A DNA stretch of 41,236 nt from Martelella mediterranea (GCA_003001975.1 PVUG01000025.1:1-41236), one strand, 5' to 3'. Counted from the stretch's first letter, positions 27,842 through 37,434 are shown. Numbers and translations are program-made. The notes: generated by a model from the sequence alone, not told the origin.

Positions 27842-28723
27842 TCATCGCTCACGCCGCCGCTCTATCAGCAGGATCGACAACGAGGCCGCCACGATCATCA
27901 AACCACCGACCCAGAACAGCATGTCGGGCGCATAGCCGAACACCAGCCAGCCGCCGAGAACATTGAGCGGCAGTTTCAGGTCGTCGAACGGCTGGACATA
28001 GGCGGCATCGGCGCTGGAATAGGCCAGCGTGAGAAAATACTGCGCCAGCACGGTCATCAGCCCCAGCGCCAGCATGATCCACACCGCATCGCCCGTGGGC
28101 ACGGCGAAACCGCCGCCAATCGCCACCACGGCGTTGATCGGCGTCAGCAGCATCAGCAGCCAGACGGTGATCGATTCCGGCTTTTCGTGCGCCGTCAGCT
28201 TCTTGGTGATCAGCGATGTACCGCCCCACAAAAGCGCAGACAGCACCGGCAGCAGCGCCGCCCAGGTGAAACCCGACGACCAAGGCTGCAGGATCAGCGC
28301 AGCGCCGGTAAAGCCGACAGCCGTGGCAATCCACCGCGACGGCCCGACACGCTCGCCCAGAAAGATCCTGGCGCCGACAATGATAAAGAAGGGTGACGTC
28401 ATCACCAGCGCAATCGCCTGGCTGAGCGGAACAGAGGCAAGACCGATGGCCCAGGCCTGAACGCCAAGTGCGGAGAGCGCAACACGCGCGATATGCTGCC
28501 ACGGATAGGCGGTGCGCATCACCGCAAGCCCGGTGCGCCAAAGATAGGGAATGGCAAACAGAAAGGCGATGCCATATTGCCAGAAGGCAATGGACGAGGC
28601 CGCAAAGCCCATCTTCATGGTGAGCTGCTGGATCAGCACATTGCCGGCGGCATAAACCACACCGGCAAGCACCATCCAGAATGCACCGGTCAACGCGGGA
28701 GAACGATAGATTGCCTTGCTCAT
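27842..28723 (-). CDS. ribN: EamA/DMT family transporter, predicted riboflavin importer RibN, 293 aa
   Basis: A ten-helix inner-membrane protein with two EamA repeats (about 12-140 and 155-285); QAIALVMTSPFFIIVGARIFLGE (about residues 100-122, key residues the SPFF turn and the LGE end) and DAAYVQPFDDLKLPLNVLGG near 235 mark the halves. EamA proteins carry diverse substrates, so the specificity call rests on the FMN riboswitch immediately upstream (28828-28971) and on the known RibN family of alphaproteobacterial riboflavin importers, which are EamA proteins under the same riboswitch class. The ATG at 28723 has an AAGGA site. I infer uptake of riboflavin, shut off when FMN is plentiful. Confidence 0.85.
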   Translation of the reverse strand: MSKAIYRSPALTGAFWMVLAGVVYAAGNVLIQQLTMKMGFAASSIAFWQYGIAFLFAIPYLWRTGLAVMRTAYPWQHIARVALSALGVQAWAIGLASVPLSQAIALVMTSPFFIIVGARIFLGERVGPSRWIATAVGFTGAALILQPWSSGFTWAALLPVLSALLWGGTSLITKKLTAHEKPESITVWLLMLLTPINAVVAIGGGFAVPTGDAVWIMLALGLMTVLAQYFLTLAYSSADAAYVQPFDDLKLPLNVLGGWLVFGYAPDMLFWVGGLMIVAASLSILLIERRRER

Positions 28724-28827
28724 GCCTGTCTCGATCCTTCATGGCGCCCGGGGCGCATGCAATAAGGGGACGGACGACGCATGGCACCGGCGGCAATCGG
28801 CAAAAGCCGAGACATCCGGCAACCCGC

Positions 28828-28971
28828 ATTCTCTTTCTTCCGGACTGTAACCGTCGGCTCCGGATTTCAACCGGATCTGCTGACCCTTTCCGAAATTGGC
28901 CGGAAAGGCGCTCGCGGGCTTGCGTGAACGACGCTTACCGCCGGTGGGGTATTTCACCCCGCCCCGAGAAT
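28828..28971 (-). ncRNA. FMN riboswitch (RFN element)
   Basis: Read on the minus strand, all conserved blocks of the FMN aptamer occur in order. P1 is ATTCTC paired with GAGAAT at the two ends. Then come GGGGCGGGGTGAAATACCCC, ACCGGCGGTAAGC, AGCCCGCGAGCGCC, GGTCAGCAGATCCGGT, GAAATCCGGAGCCGACGG and TTACAGTCCGGAAGAAAGAG. About 105 nt separate the aptamer from the transporter start. A GC-rich palindrome (28744-28756) sits just before the ribosome binding site and could be part of a translational expression platform. Ligand: flavin mononucleotide. Confidence 0.96.
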
Positions 28972-29092
28972 GTGCCGTCGGCAGGGACCTGTCTCCGGCA
29001 TGGTTTGTTGTGCAACAAGTAGTGACATCGCCGGTCCGCGGCAAGTCAATTCTGACGGTGACGTCGGTAACTGAGCGTCAACGAAACAGGCA
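28972..29092. other. Gap upstream of the FMN riboswitch
   Basis: This stretch must hold the promoter for the riboswitch and transporter transcript (minus strand) and the end of the hupB transcript. The whole gene-free interval is 28724-29148. Besides the riboswitch and the hupB terminator I see no reading frame with gene-like features in it. Confidence 0.5.
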
Positions 29093-29123
29093 ACAAAAAA
29101 CCCGGGGCCAGAGCCCCGGGTTT
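29093..29123 (-). terminator. hupB terminator
   Basis: On the minus strand the stem CCCGGGGC / GCCCCGGG (29101-29120, loop TCTG), extended by A-T pairs, is followed by TTTTTTGTTG. It lies about 26 bp after the hupB stop. Confidence 0.92.
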
Positions 29124-29148
29124 CGTGCCATTCATGAGAAGGCGGAAC

Positions 29149-29424
29149 TTAGGAGTTGCAAGCTTCCTTGAGGCCCTTGCCAGCCGTGAACTTCGGAACG
29201 TTGCGGGCCGGGATATCGACCTCTGCACCCGTCGACGGGTTGCGGCCCTTGCGTGCTGCGCTGTGCGACACGGTGAAGGCACCGAAACCGGCGAGGCGAA
29301 CTTCGCCGCCGTTCTTCAGTTCACCCTGTACGGCGTCGAACACGGCGTCGACTGCGGAAGCCGCATCGGTTTTGGACAGACCGGCCTTTTCGGCAACGGA
29401 AGCTACGAGTTCACTCTTGTTCAT
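29149..29424 (-). CDS. hupB: DNA-binding protein HU, 91 aa
   Basis: A histone-like dimeric nucleoid protein that bends DNA without sequence specificity. The family signature GFGAFTVSHSAARKGRNPSTG covers residues 46 onward (key residues GFG-F and RKGRNP), and the beta-arm with its conserved proline is followed by VPKFTAGKGLKEACN. The frame opens at 29442, but the ATG at 29424 (MNKSELVASVAEKAGLSK) is the universal HU start and follows GGGTGGAAAC. It lies downstream of lon, as in most alphaproteobacteria. A 212-bp leader separates it from lon, so it probably has its own promoter. Confidence 0.97.
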   Translation of the reverse strand: MNKSELVASVAEKAGLSKTDAASAVDAVFDAVQGELKNGGEVRLAGFGAFTVSHSAARKGRNPSTGAEVDIPARNVPKFTAGKGLKEACNS

Positions 29425-29586
29425 GTTTCCACCCTTTCTCAAATGGTTCGAAACGGATCAATTTTTTCCCAGGGGCCTCGGCAAGGCTTACACCGCTACC
29501 CGCTGTCATCCAAAAGCCTTGCGTTTCAAGGAATTGCAATAGGCTTACGGCAATTTGTGGGGAAAAGGACGACCAAAGGACGACCT

Positions 29587-29615
29587 CAGGGGCCCCTTTT
29601 CCACAGGAGCCCCTG
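29587..29615 (-). terminator. Hairpin downstream of lon
   Basis: Arms CAGGGGC and GCCCCTG (29587-29593, 29609-29615), extended by inner G-C pairs, lie 22 bp past the lon stop. There is no clear T-tract on the minus strand, so termination here is only possible, not shown. Confidence 0.4.
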
Positions 29616-29636
29616 AAAAATGGCGAGAATTCGGCG

Positions 29637-32054
29637 TTAATGCGCCACTGTTTTGTTCGAGTCACCGTCTGATTCATCAGCGGGAATCGAGACCGGATCA
29701 GTCTCCGGATCCCACTCGATGGGCTGCGGCGCCTCGACCAGAGCATGCTGCAGCACCTCGCCCATGCGTGACACGGGAATGATTTCCAGACCGTTCTTCA
29801 CGTTGTCCGGGATCTCCGGAAGGTCCTTGGCGTTCTCTTCGGGGATCAGCACCTTGGTGATGCCACCGCGAAGTGCTGCCAGAAGTTTTTCCTTCAGACC
29901 GCCGATCGGCAGAACCCGGCCGCGCAGCGTGATTTCGCCTGTCATGGCCACGTTCTTGTTCACCGGAATACCGGTCATCACGGAAACGATCGCCGTTGCC
30001 ATGGCGACACCGGCAGACGGTCCGTCCTTGGGCGTTGCGCCCTCGGGAACATGGACGTGAATGTCAGTCTTGTCGAACATAGGCGGCTTGATGCCGAAAT
30101 CGACCGCACGCGAACGAACATAGGATGCCGCCGCAGAAATCGATTCCTTCATGACATCGCGCAGATTGCCGGTAACCGTCATGCGGCCCTTGCCGGGCAT
30201 CATCACGCCTTCGATCGTCAGAAGCTCGCCACCGACTTCCGTCCACGCCAGACCGGTCACGACACCGACCTGGTCATCACCTTCGGCCTCGCCATGGCGG
30301 AAGCGCTGGACGCCGAGATAATCCTCAAGATTATCCGCCGTGACGTGCACTGCGGTCTTGTCGCCCTTGACGATTTCGGTCACGGCCTTGCGGGCAAGCT
30401 TCATCAGCTCACGCTCCAGGCTGCGCACGCCCGCCTCGCGGGTGTACTGCTGGATCGTGCGTTCCAGCGCGCCGTCGTCGACCGAGAATTCCTCGGGCTT
30501 GAGCGCGTGTTCACGGATTGCCTTGGGCAGCAAGTGACGCTTCGCGATTTCCAGCTTTTCCTGTTCGGTGTAGCCGGCAATGCGAATGATCTCCATGCGG
30601 TCCATCAGCGGGCCGGGAATGTCGAGCGTGTTGGCCGTGGTGATGAACATCACGTTGGACAGGTCATATTCGACTTCCAGATAGTGATCCATGAAGGTCG
30701 AGTTCTGTTCCGGGTCCAGCACTTCGAGCAGGGCCGAGGACGGATCGCCGCGGAAATCGGCGCCCATCTTGTCGATCTCGTCGAGCAGGAACAGCGGATT
30801 GCTCTTGCCGACCTTCTTCATCGACTGAACGATCTTGCCGGGCATGGAGCCGATATAGGTGCGCCGATGACCACGGATTTCCGATTCGTCACGGACACCG
30901 CCAAGCGCCATGCGCACATATTCACGCCCCGTCGCCTTGGCGATCGACTGCGCAAGCGAGGTCTTGCCGACGCCGGGTGGGCCGACGAGGCAGAGGATAG
31001 GGCCCTTGAGCTTCTTGGCGCGCGCCTGCACGGCAAGATACTCGACGACCCGCTCCTTGACCTTTTCGAGGCCGAAATGGTCTTCCTCAAGCACCTTCTC
31101 GGCATGCTTCAGGTCACGCTTGATCTTCGACTTCGCGTTCCACGGCAGGCCGGTGAGCCAGTCAAGATAGTTGCGCACCACGGTCGCTTCCGCCGACATC
31201 GGGCTCATGTTGCGGAGCTTCTTCATCTCCGCATCGGCCTTTTCGCGTGCTTCCTTGGTGAACTTGGTCTTCTTGATGCGGTCTTCCAGTTCGGCCATTT
31301 CGTCACGGCCGTCCTCGCCCTCGCCGAGTTCCTTCTGAATGGCCTTCATCTGCTCATTCAGATAATACTCGCGCTGGGTCTTCTCCATCTGCCGCTTGAC
31401 GCGGGTGCGGATACGCTTTTCGACCTGCAGGACGGAAATCTCGCCTTCCATGAAGCCGAGCGCCTTTTCGAGGCGTTCCTTCACGCTGGTGGTCTCCAGC
31501 ATTTCCTGCTTTTCCGTCAGCTTGATCGCAAGATGCGAGGCAACCGTATCGGCAAGCTTGGAATAGTCCTCGATCTGGCCGGCAGCACCGACGACCTCGG
31601 GCGAAACCTTCTTGTTCAGCTTGACGTAGTTTTCGAATTCGGAAACCACCGAGCGGGCCAGAGCCTCGATCTCGACAGCGTCTTCTTCCGGCTCGCCCAG
31701 CACTTCGGCATCGGCTTCGTAAAAGTCGTTTTCGAGCCGGACGTCACCGATGGCTGCACGCGACTTGCCCTCGACCAGGACCTTGACCGTACCGTCGGGC
31801 AGTTTGAGAAGCTGCAGCACATTGGCAATGGTGCCGATGCGGTAAAGCGCATCGGGTTCGGGATCGTCGTCGCCGGCGTTGACCTGGGTAACCAGCATGA
31901 TCTGCCGATCGGCATTCATGACCTCTTCCAGCGCGCGGATCGACTTTTCGCGGCCGACAAAGAGGGGAACGATCATGTGGGGGAAAACCACAATGTCACG
32001 CAATGGCAACACCGGGAACGCAGCATTTTCCGCTGCAGGCGCGTTCTGCGTCAT
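29637..32054 (-). CDS. lon: ATP-dependent protease Lon, 805 aa
   Basis: A cytoplasmic AAA+ serine protease that degrades misfolded and selected regulatory proteins. The N-terminal LON substrate-binding domain starts [20 protein letters not shown] (about residues 13-32). The ATPase has Walker [13 protein letters not shown] near 356 and Walker [11 protein letters not shown]. The protease domain has the catalytic Ser of [14 protein letters not shown] near 678 and the catalytic Lys about 43 residues later in [10 protein letters not shown]. Length is as expected. It lies between clpX and hupB, the common alphaproteobacterial order. Its 240-bp upstream gap includes the clpX terminator, so it is a separate transcription unit. 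Confidence 0.98.
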   Translation of the reverse strand: MTQNAPAAENAAFPVLPLRDIVVFPHMIVPLFVGREKSIRALEEVMNADRQIMLVTQVNAGDDDPEPDALYRIGTIANVLQLLKLPDGTVKVLVEGKSRAAIGDVRLENDFYEADAEVLGEPEEDAVEIEALARSVVSEFENYVKLNKKVSPEVVGAAGQIEDYSKLADTVASHLAIKLTEKQEMLETTSVKERLEKALGFMEGEISVLQVEKRIRTRVKRQMEKTQREYYLNEQMKAIQKELGEGEDGRDEMAELEDRIKKTKFTKEAREKADAEMKKLRNMSPMSAEATVVRNYLDWLTGLPWNAKSKIKRDLKHAEKVLEEDHFGLEKVKERVVEYLAVQARAKKLKGPILCLVGPPGVGKTSLAQSIAKATGREYVRMALGGVRDESEIRGHRRTYIGSMPGKIVQSMKKVGKSNPLFLLDEIDKMGADFRGDPSSALLEVLDPEQNSTFMDHYLEVEYDLSNVMFITTANTLDIPGPLMDRMEIIRIAGYTEQEKLEIAKRHLLPKAIREHALKPEEFSVDDGALERTIQQYTREAGVRSLERELMKLARKAVTEIVKGDKTAVHVTADNLEDYLGVQRFRHGEAEGDDQVGVVTGLAWTEVGGELLTIEGVMMPGKGRMTVTGNLRDVMKESISAAASYVRSRAVDFGIKPPMFDKTDIHVHVPEGATPKDGPSAGVAMATAIVSVMTGIPVNKNVAMTGEITLRGRVLPIGGLKEKLLAALRGGITKVLIPEENAKDLPEIPDNVKNGLEIIPVSRMGEVLQHALVEAPQPIEWDPETDPVSIPADESDGDSNKTVAH

Positions 32055-32236
32055 GTCTGTTTCCTTTCAGGCAGCCCGGCCGCACACCGGGCATTGACGG
32101 ACTGCTGGGAGGACAGTCCGAAAGTTCGTCTCGATTGTTGCGGAACAAGTGGCGCTTTAAAAGGGCGATTTCAACCTTTGCCCGTGTTTTCGGCGGAACA
32201 ACGGGTCATTACACGCGTTTTGTCGTGTTTGTCCGT

Positions 32237-32268
32237 AAAACGACGAAGGCAGGGACCTGCCCTGCCTT
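32237..32268 (-). terminator. clpX terminator
   Basis: A perfect 9-bp stem AAGGCAGGG / CCCTGCCTT (32246-32268) with a 5-base loop is followed on the minus strand by CGTCGTTTT. It lies about 25 bp after the clpX stop and separates clpX from lon. Confidence 0.82.
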
Positions 32269-32293
32269 CCGTTTCACTTTGAAAACGCCGCGA

Positions 32294-33571
32294 TCAGGCC
32301 GATGCGTTTGCCTTGTCGTCCGCGTGATTTTCATAAATGTAGAGCGGCTGCGAGGTCCCCGAAACAACTTCGTCGGAGATCACAACTTCGCGAACGCCCT
32401 TCATGGCCGGCAGTTCGAACATGGTGTCGAGCAGGATCTTTTCCATGATCGAGCGCAGTCCGCGCGCGCCGGTCTTGCGTTCGATCGCCTTGCGGGCAAT
32501 CGCCATCAACGCGTCCTCATGGAAGGTCAGTTCGACATCTTCCATTTCGAACAGGCGCTGATACTGCTTCACGAGCGCGTTCTTCGGCGCGGTCAGGATC
32601 TGCACCAGTGCCGTCTCGTCGAGATCCTCAAGCGTGGCGATGACCGGCAAACGGCCGATGAATTCCGGGATCAGGCCGAACTTGACCAGATCTTCCGGCT
32701 CCAGATCGCGCAGCACATCGCCGACCTTGCGGTCGTCAGCGGCCTTGACCGAGGCGCCGAAACCGATCGACGTCCGTTCGCCGCGCGCCGAAATCACCTT
32801 GTCGAGACCGGCAAAGGCTCCGCCGCACAGGAACAGGATGTTGGTCGTATCAACCTGCAGGAATTCCTGCTGCGGATGCTTGCGCCCGCCCTGCGGCGGC
32901 ACGGAGGCCACCGTGCCTTCCATGATCTTCAGCAATGCCTGCTGCACGCCCTCGCCCGAGACGTCACGCGTGATCGACGGATTGTCGGACTTGCGCGAAA
33001 TCTTGTCGACCTCGTCGATATAGACGATGCCGCGCTGGGCGCGCTCGACATTGTAATCGGCCGATTGCAGCAGCTTCAGAATGATGTTCTCGACATCCTC
33101 ACCGACATAGCCGGCTTCCGTCAGCGTCGTTGCATCCGCCATTGTGAACGGCACATCGATGATCCGCGCCAGCGTCTGGGCAAGATAGGTCTTGCCGCAG
33201 CCCGTCGGGCCCACCAGCAGAATGTTCGACTTCGAAAGCTCGATGTCGGAACTCTTGGAGGCGTGCGAGAGGCGTTTGTAGTGGTTATGCACCGCAACCG
33301 ACAGAATGCGTTTTGCATGGCTCTGGCCGATGACATACTCATCGAGCACACCCATGATTTCCTGCGGTGTCGGCACGCCGTCGCTGGACTTCACCATCGA
33401 AGTCTTGTTTTCCTCGCGGATGATGTCCATGCACAATTCGACGCATTCATCGCAGATGAAAACCGTCGGGCCAGCGATCAGCTTGCGGACTTCGTGCTGA
33501 CTCTTGCCGCAAAAGGAACAATAGAGCGTGTTCTTGGAGTCACCGCCATTGTTACCGCCGACTTTGCTCAT
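32294..33571 (-). CDS. clpX: ClpXP ATPase subunit ClpX, 425 aa
   Basis: The AAA+ unfoldase that feeds substrates to ClpP. The N-terminal zinc-binding domain has C18, C21, C40 and C43 (YCSFCGKS and FICDECVEL). Walker [13 protein letters not shown] is near residue 122, the pore loop GYVGED follows, and Walker B is [10 protein letters not shown]. The ClpP-docking IGF loop is present in TSIGFGASV. The frame opens at 33619, but the ATG at 33571 begins the usual MSKVGG N-terminus with a GGAAGTGA site upstream. In this order ClpXP controls the cell cycle (CtrA in Caulobacter). Confidence 0.98.
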   Translation of the reverse strand: MSKVGGNNGGDSKNTLYCSFCGKSQHEVRKLIAGPTVFICDECVELCMDIIREENKTSMVKSSDGVPTPQEIMGVLDEYVIGQSHAKRILSVAVHNHYKRLSHASKSSDIELSKSNILLVGPTGCGKTYLAQTLARIIDVPFTMADATTLTEAGYVGEDVENIILKLLQSADYNVERAQRGIVYIDEVDKISRKSDNPSITRDVSGEGVQQALLKIMEGTVASVPPQGGRKHPQQEFLQVDTTNILFLCGGAFAGLDKVISARGERTSIGFGASVKAADDRKVGDVLRDLEPEDLVKFGLIPEFIGRLPVIATLEDLDETALVQILTAPKNALVKQYQRLFEMEDVELTFHEDALMAIARKAIERKTGARGLRSIMEKILLDTMFELPAMKGVREVVISDEVVSGTSQPLYIYENHADDKANASA

Positions 33572-33934
33572 TATCACTTCCTTCCAGTAAGCCGTCCCTT
33601 GATCCGGATGAACGGCCACTCAACTTTTTCGCTTCTACCGTACGTCGAAAAGCTTGCAAAACATCAGGGCAACAAAACGACGCAACGGCGCTACTGGCAA
33701 CGGACGCAAACGCCAAACAACGTCCCACCGGCTATCCATGAAACCGGATATCAAATCCGGTTTTCCATACTATTAACGGCTTGAGCGCCGGTTTAAACCC
33801 AAAAAACGCGATCGTGAACCCGAATTACCGTCTCAATGTCCACAAAACAAACAACGCACCCGCCGACGAGACCGTAAAGTCAGGTCCCGCACGGAGGAAG
33901 CGCGGTTCAGATACGCATGATCGGGCGCCGAAGA
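33572..33934. other. Gap between clpX and clpP
   Basis: This 363-bp stretch holds no credible gene. It contains a perfect hairpin at 33741-33763 (AAACCGGAT / ATCCGGTTT, loop ATCAA) without a good T-tract on the minus strand, which may end or attenuate the clpP transcript. It should also contain the clpX promoter, but I could not assign one. Confidence 0.5.
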
Positions 33935-34561
33935 TCAGTTGCCGCCCTCGATTTCACTGCGCGAGGTCATGACCTTGTCGATAAGGCCCCAATCCATCGC
34001 CTCACTCGCATCCATGAAGTGGTCACGATCAAGCGTCTTTTCAACCTCTTCATAGGACTGACCGCAATGGCGGACATAGACCTCGTTGAGGCGGCGCTTC
34101 ATCTTGAGAATGTCACGGGCGTGGCGTTCGATATCCGAAGCCTGGCCCTGGAACCCGCCGGAAGGCTGATGCACCATCACGCGCGCATTCGGCGTGGCAA
34201 AACGCATGCCCTTTTCGCCGGCGGCCAACAGCAGCGAGCCCATCGACGCGGCCTGACCGATGCAAAGCGTCGAGACGGCCGGGCGGATAAACTGCATGGT
34301 GTCGTAAATCGCCATGCCGGCGGTCACCACGCCACCGGGTGAATTGATGTAGAGCGCGATTTCCTTCTTCGGATTTTCCGCTTCGAGGAACAGCAGCTGG
34401 GCGCAGATCAGCGACGCCAGATGATCCTCCACGGGACCGGTAAGAAAGATAATCCGCTCCTTGAGCAGGCGGGAATAGATGTCATAGGAACGTTCGCCGC
34501 GATTGGTCTGCTCGACGACCATGGGTACAAGAGCCATCGCGGTATCTACGGGATTTGTCAT
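33935..34561 (-). CDS. clpP: ATP-dependent Clp protease proteolytic subunit ClpP, 208 aa
   Basis: The tetradecameric serine protease partner of ClpX and ClpA. The catalytic triad is visible as S106 (IGQAASMGS), H131 (VMVHQPSGG) and D180 (LDRDHFM). The oxyanion-loop motif INSPGG is at about 72-77. The propeptide region is short and normal for the family. It lies upstream of clpX on the same strand but 363 bp away, so the two probably have separate promoters. A possible heat-shock promoter lies at 34621-34652. Confidence 0.98.
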   Translation of the reverse strand: MTNPVDTAMALVPMVVEQTNRGERSYDIYSRLLKERIIFLTGPVEDHLASLICAQLLFLEAENPKKEIALYINSPGGVVTAGMAIYDTMQFIRPAVSTLCIGQAASMGSLLLAAGEKGMRFATPNARVMVHQPSGGFQGQASDIERHARDILKMKRRLNEVYVRHCGQSYEEVEKTLDRDHFMDASEAMDWGLIDKVMTSRSEIEGGN

Positions 34562-34620
34562 GTCTGTCCTTCGGCCGGCTGATCGGAACCGTTTTTCATC
34601 GAATCTTTCGTTACCCTCCT

Positions 34621-34652
34621 ACATAGAGTGCCTCACCCGGTCACTTCAAGAG
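34621..34652 (-). promoter_or_regulatory. Possible RpoH (heat-shock) promoter of clpP
   Basis: On the minus strand CTCTTGAA (fitting CNCTTGAA) is followed after 18 bp by CTATGT, about 60 bp before the clpP start. This resembles rhizobial RpoH-dependent promoters, and clpP is a known heat-shock gene in this group. The -10 part is a weak match, so the call is tentative. Confidence 0.4.
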
Positions 34653-34802
34653 AAGTGTTTTCAAAGCGTGCATCCGGCTTTCGCCGACACTTCGCCGCCA
34701 TTGACGGATTGCAGAGATTTGCCGCTGCAAAACAACGCATTCAGAACGATTAAATCGATTAACTTTAAAAATGGTCCAGGGAATGTGTGGTGAAGCTTAA
34801 CC

Positions 34803-36053
34803 ATGAGGGCTACTAACGGCATTCGATTTCATCAAGTTGGGAAGCGATCCGCCGCCTTGCATTATAACTTGACGGCCGTTTTTGTCTGGGCGGCAGACTG
34901 TATTCTGTTGTCCGTGCTGTTGCTGCCGCTGTGGCTGCGCAACAAAGACCGGAGCTTTATCCTGTTGTGGTCGGTATCGCTGTTGCTGATGGGACTCGGA
35001 CTTGCCGGTCTGATCGCCATCGGTGTTTACGGCGTCCGCTTCTTCACCCTGCCGATCGCCGCCCTGGTTGCGGCCGAAACCCTGTCCACAGCCGGACTGC
35101 TTTCGCTTTACGGCGCAAAGTGTCCGCTGCGGTTCATGCTCTGCAGTCTGGGCGTATGGCTGGCTGGGTTGCTGCTGTTTCATCTGTCGGGCTTCGGTTC
35201 GGTTGCCTGCGTTGCCAGTTATTATCTGGCCGATATCGGCATTGCCGTCTACGCGGTTCATTTTCTGCTGCGCCATGCCGATTTCGAGGAGGTCGGTTAC
35301 CATCGCGCCACGCCGCTGATCCTGTCTGTCGAGGCCGTCGTCGGGCTGGTGATCGCCATCCTGTTTCTGATTGACAGCCCCGCCCTTCCCGACGAAGGCG
35401 TCATGATCTCCGTTGCGCTGATCTCCGGATTCCTGCTGTTTTCGGTGAAGATTTTTCACGCTGTCTGGCTTTCCATCGAGAAATTCGAATTCCACCTCAG
35501 AAAGCTTGCGTTTCACGACCCCCTGACCGGCATCTTCAACCGCCGTGGTTTTTTCCACGGCATCGAAGAGCGGATCACCTATGCGCTCGCCGACGAGCTG
35601 TTTGCCTATCTGATGATCGACGTCGATCACTTCAAACGGATAAATGATCGTTTCGGACACGATGTCGGCGATCAGGCTCTTGTCGCCTTCGCGCACAATG
35701 TTCTGGCGGAGATCGGGAAAGAGGCGCTGTTCGGCCGAACCGGCGGTGAAGAGTTTGCGGTCTTCATCAAGGTCGACGACGTTCAGGAGGCGATCAGCAT
35801 TGCCGAGCGGATCAGGGCCCGGCAGGCATCGACCCTATATACCGGCACAATCCGCCCGACAGCGATGACCGTGAGCATCGGCATCGCATTTCAGAAAGGC
35901 CGTTTCACCGGTTTCGAAACATTGTTGTGGCAGTCGGACCGGGCGCTCTACGAGGCCAAGAACCAGGGCCGCAACTGCGTGGTCAGCTATAGCGCCGTGC
36001 CTTCGCCCGTGTCGCCGGAAGGCTCGCTTGCCGCGCTCGGAAACGCTAGCTAA
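34803..36053 (+). CDS. Membrane-bound diguanylate cyclase (GGDEF protein), 416 aa
   Basis: Predicted to make cyclic di-GMP from two GTP. The first 220 residues hold six to seven hydrophobic helices forming a membrane sensor domain I do not recognise by name. A short linker leads to the GGDEF domain (about 235-400). The active-site motif is GGEEF at residues 314-318, an accepted catalytic variant, with the metal-binding DVDHFKRIND segment upstream. The residues at the RxxD inhibitory-site position read GKEA, so product inhibition through the I-site is probably lost. The gene is monocistronic between divergent clpP and convergent metY. The signal it senses is unknown. Confidence 0.9.
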   Translation: MRATNGIRFHQVGKRSAALHYNLTAVFVWAADCILLSVLLLPLWLRNKDRSFILLWSVSLLLMGLGLAGLIAIGVYGVRFFTLPIAALVAAETLSTAGLLSLYGAKCPLRFMLCSLGVWLAGLLLFHLSGFGSVACVASYYLADIGIAVYAVHFLLRHADFEEVGYHRATPLILSVEAVVGLVIAILFLIDSPALPDEGVMISVALISGFLLFSVKIFHAVWLSIEKFEFHLRKLAFHDPLTGIFNRRGFFHGIEERITYALADELFAYLMIDVDHFKRINDRFGHDVGDQALVAFAHNVLAEIGKEALFGRTGGEEFAVFIKVDDVQEAISIAERIRARQASTLYTGTIRPTAMTVSIGIAFQKGRFTGFETLLWQSDRALYEAKNQGRNCVVSYSAVPSPVSPEGSLAALGNAS

Positions 36054-36084
36054 CCGTCTGGCCCCGCCCCTTGTGGATAAATTG

Positions 36085-36123
36085 CAAAACCGGCGGACAG
36101 TGCCTATGCACAATCCGCCGGTT
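36085..36123 (-). terminator. Terminator between the GGDEF gene and metY
   Basis: A perfect 10-bp stem AACCGGCGGA / TCCGCCGGTT (36088-36097 and 36114-36123) lies between the two convergent stop codons. On the minus strand it runs into TTTTGCAATTT, so it fits metY best but may act in both directions. Confidence 0.8.
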
Positions 36124-36150
36124 CCGCTCTTCTCTGTGTCCGGATGATGG

Positions 36151-37434
36151 TCAGATCCTGGAAAAGGCCTGCTCAAGATCGGCAATGATATCAGCCACAT
36201 CCTCGATACCCACCGAGAGACGCACCACATCCGGCCCGGCGCCGGCGGCAATCTGCTGTTCTGTCGTAAGCTGTGCATGGGTTGTGGATGCGGGGTGGAT
36301 AACCAGTGATTTGGTATCGCCGATATTGGCCAGATGCGAGAACAGTTCGAGGCCTTCGACAAAGGTCTTGCCGGCCTCGTATCCCCCCGTCAGGCCGAAG
36401 GTGAACACGGCCCCTGCCCCTTTTGGCGCATAGCGCTGCTGCAGGTCGTGGTTTTCGTCATCCTCAAGCCCCGGATAGCTGACCCAGGCAACCTTGTCGG
36501 ACTGCTTCAGCCATTTCGCGACGGCAAGCGCATTGTCGCAATGGCGCTGCATGCGCAGCGGCAATGTCTCGATCCCGGTGGAAAGCATGAAGGCGTTGAA
36601 CGGCGAAATTGCCGGCCCGAGATCGCGCAGACTCAGCACGCGCGCGCCCAGCGCAAACGCCATCGTTCCGAATGCCTCGTGAAGCACCAGCCCGTTATAT
36701 TCGGCGCGCGGCGTGCTCAGCATCGGATAGCGGCCGGATTTCGACCAGTCGAAGGTGCCACCGTCAACGAGAATGCCGCCCATGGAATTGCCATGACCGC
36801 CGAGAAACTTGGTGAGCGAATGAACCACGATATCGGCGCCGTGTTCGAAAGGCCGTACCAGATAGGGCGTCGCCATCGTATTGTCGACGATCAGCGGCAG
36901 ACCGTGATCATGCGCGACCCTGGCAATGGCGGCGATATCGACGAAGGTGCCGCCGGGATTTGCGAGGCTTTCGATATAAACGGCTTTGGTGTTCTCATCG
37001 ATCTGCGCGGCGAAACTCGCGATATCGCCGGAATCCGCCCAGCGCACCGACCAGCCGAAATTCTCGAACGCATGGCCGAACTGGTTGATCGAACCGCCGT
37101 AAAGGCGGCGGGCCGCGACGAAATTGTCGCCCGGCTGCATCAGCATGTGAAAGGTCAGCAATTGCGCGGCATGACCGGAGGCCACGGCAACGGCGGCCGA
37201 TCCGCCCTCAAGGGCTGCCACCCGCTCTTCCAGAACCGCCGTCGTCGGGTTGGTGATCCGGGTATAGATATTGCCGAATTCCTGAAGCCCGAACAGGGCT
37301 GCGGCGTGATCGGAATCGTTAAACACGTAGGATGTCGTTTGGTAGATCGGTGTCGCGCGGGCATTGGTCGCGCTGTCGGGTGCCGCTCCTGCATGAATTG
37401 ACAGTGTCGAAAAACCCGGTTCCCTGGTTTCCAT
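36151..37434 (-). CDS. metY: O-acetylhomoserine sulfhydrylase (aminocarboxypropyltransferase) MetY, 427 aa
   Basis: A PLP enzyme of the Cys/Met metabolism family that makes homocysteine (or methionine) from O-acetylhomoserine and sulfide (or methanethiol). The N-terminal FSTLSIHAGAAPD and the YTRITNPTTAVLEERVAALE segment (key residues YTR-NPT) are typical. The PLP lysine is K209 in VHSLTKFLGGHGNS, and the phosphate-binding SGHAAQLL lies near residue 90. A longer frame begins at 37578, but the ATG at 37434 gives the normal N-terminus and has a GGGAAGGA site. It is divergent from the DUF6455-type gene, with an FNR/FixK box exactly halfway between. Confidence 0.95.
   Translation of the reverse strand: METREPGFSTLSIHAGAAPDSATNARATPIYQTTSYVFNDSDHAAALFGLQEFGNIYTRITNPTTAVLEERVAALEGGSAAVAVASGHAAQLLTFHMLMQPGDNFVAARRLYGGSINQFGHAFENFGWSVRWADSGDIASFAAQIDENTKAVYIESLANPGGTFVDIAAIARVAHDHGLPLIVDNTMATPYLVRPFEHGADIVVHSLTKFLGGHGNSMGGILVDGGTFDWSKSGRYPMLSTPRAEYNGLVLHEAFGTMAFALGARVLSLRDLGPAISPFNAFMLSTGIETLPLRMQRHCDNALAVAKWLKQSDKVAWVSYPGLEDDENHDLQQRYAPKGAGAVFTFGLTGGYEAGKTFVEGLELFSHLANIGDTKSLVIHPASTTHAQLTTEQQIAAGAGPDVVRLSVGIEDVADIIADLEQAFSRI

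Noticed and set aside
27849-28829. A 326-codon frame overlapping the riboflavin transporter and its leader on the same strand
   Set aside because: It is a shifted reading of the transporter gene and starts inside the riboswitch; the transporter frame has the ribosome binding site and the membrane helices.
30051-32282. A 743-codon open frame on the plus strand, antisense to lon
   Set aside because: It mirrors the lon coding frame, has no ribosome binding site or recognisable domains, and is the usual product of high GC at third codon positions. Lon is complete on the other strand.
32003-33784. A 593-codon open frame antisense to clpX
   Set aside because: Same mirror effect; the composition is rich in His, Arg, Gln and Asp as in other shadows, with no motif.
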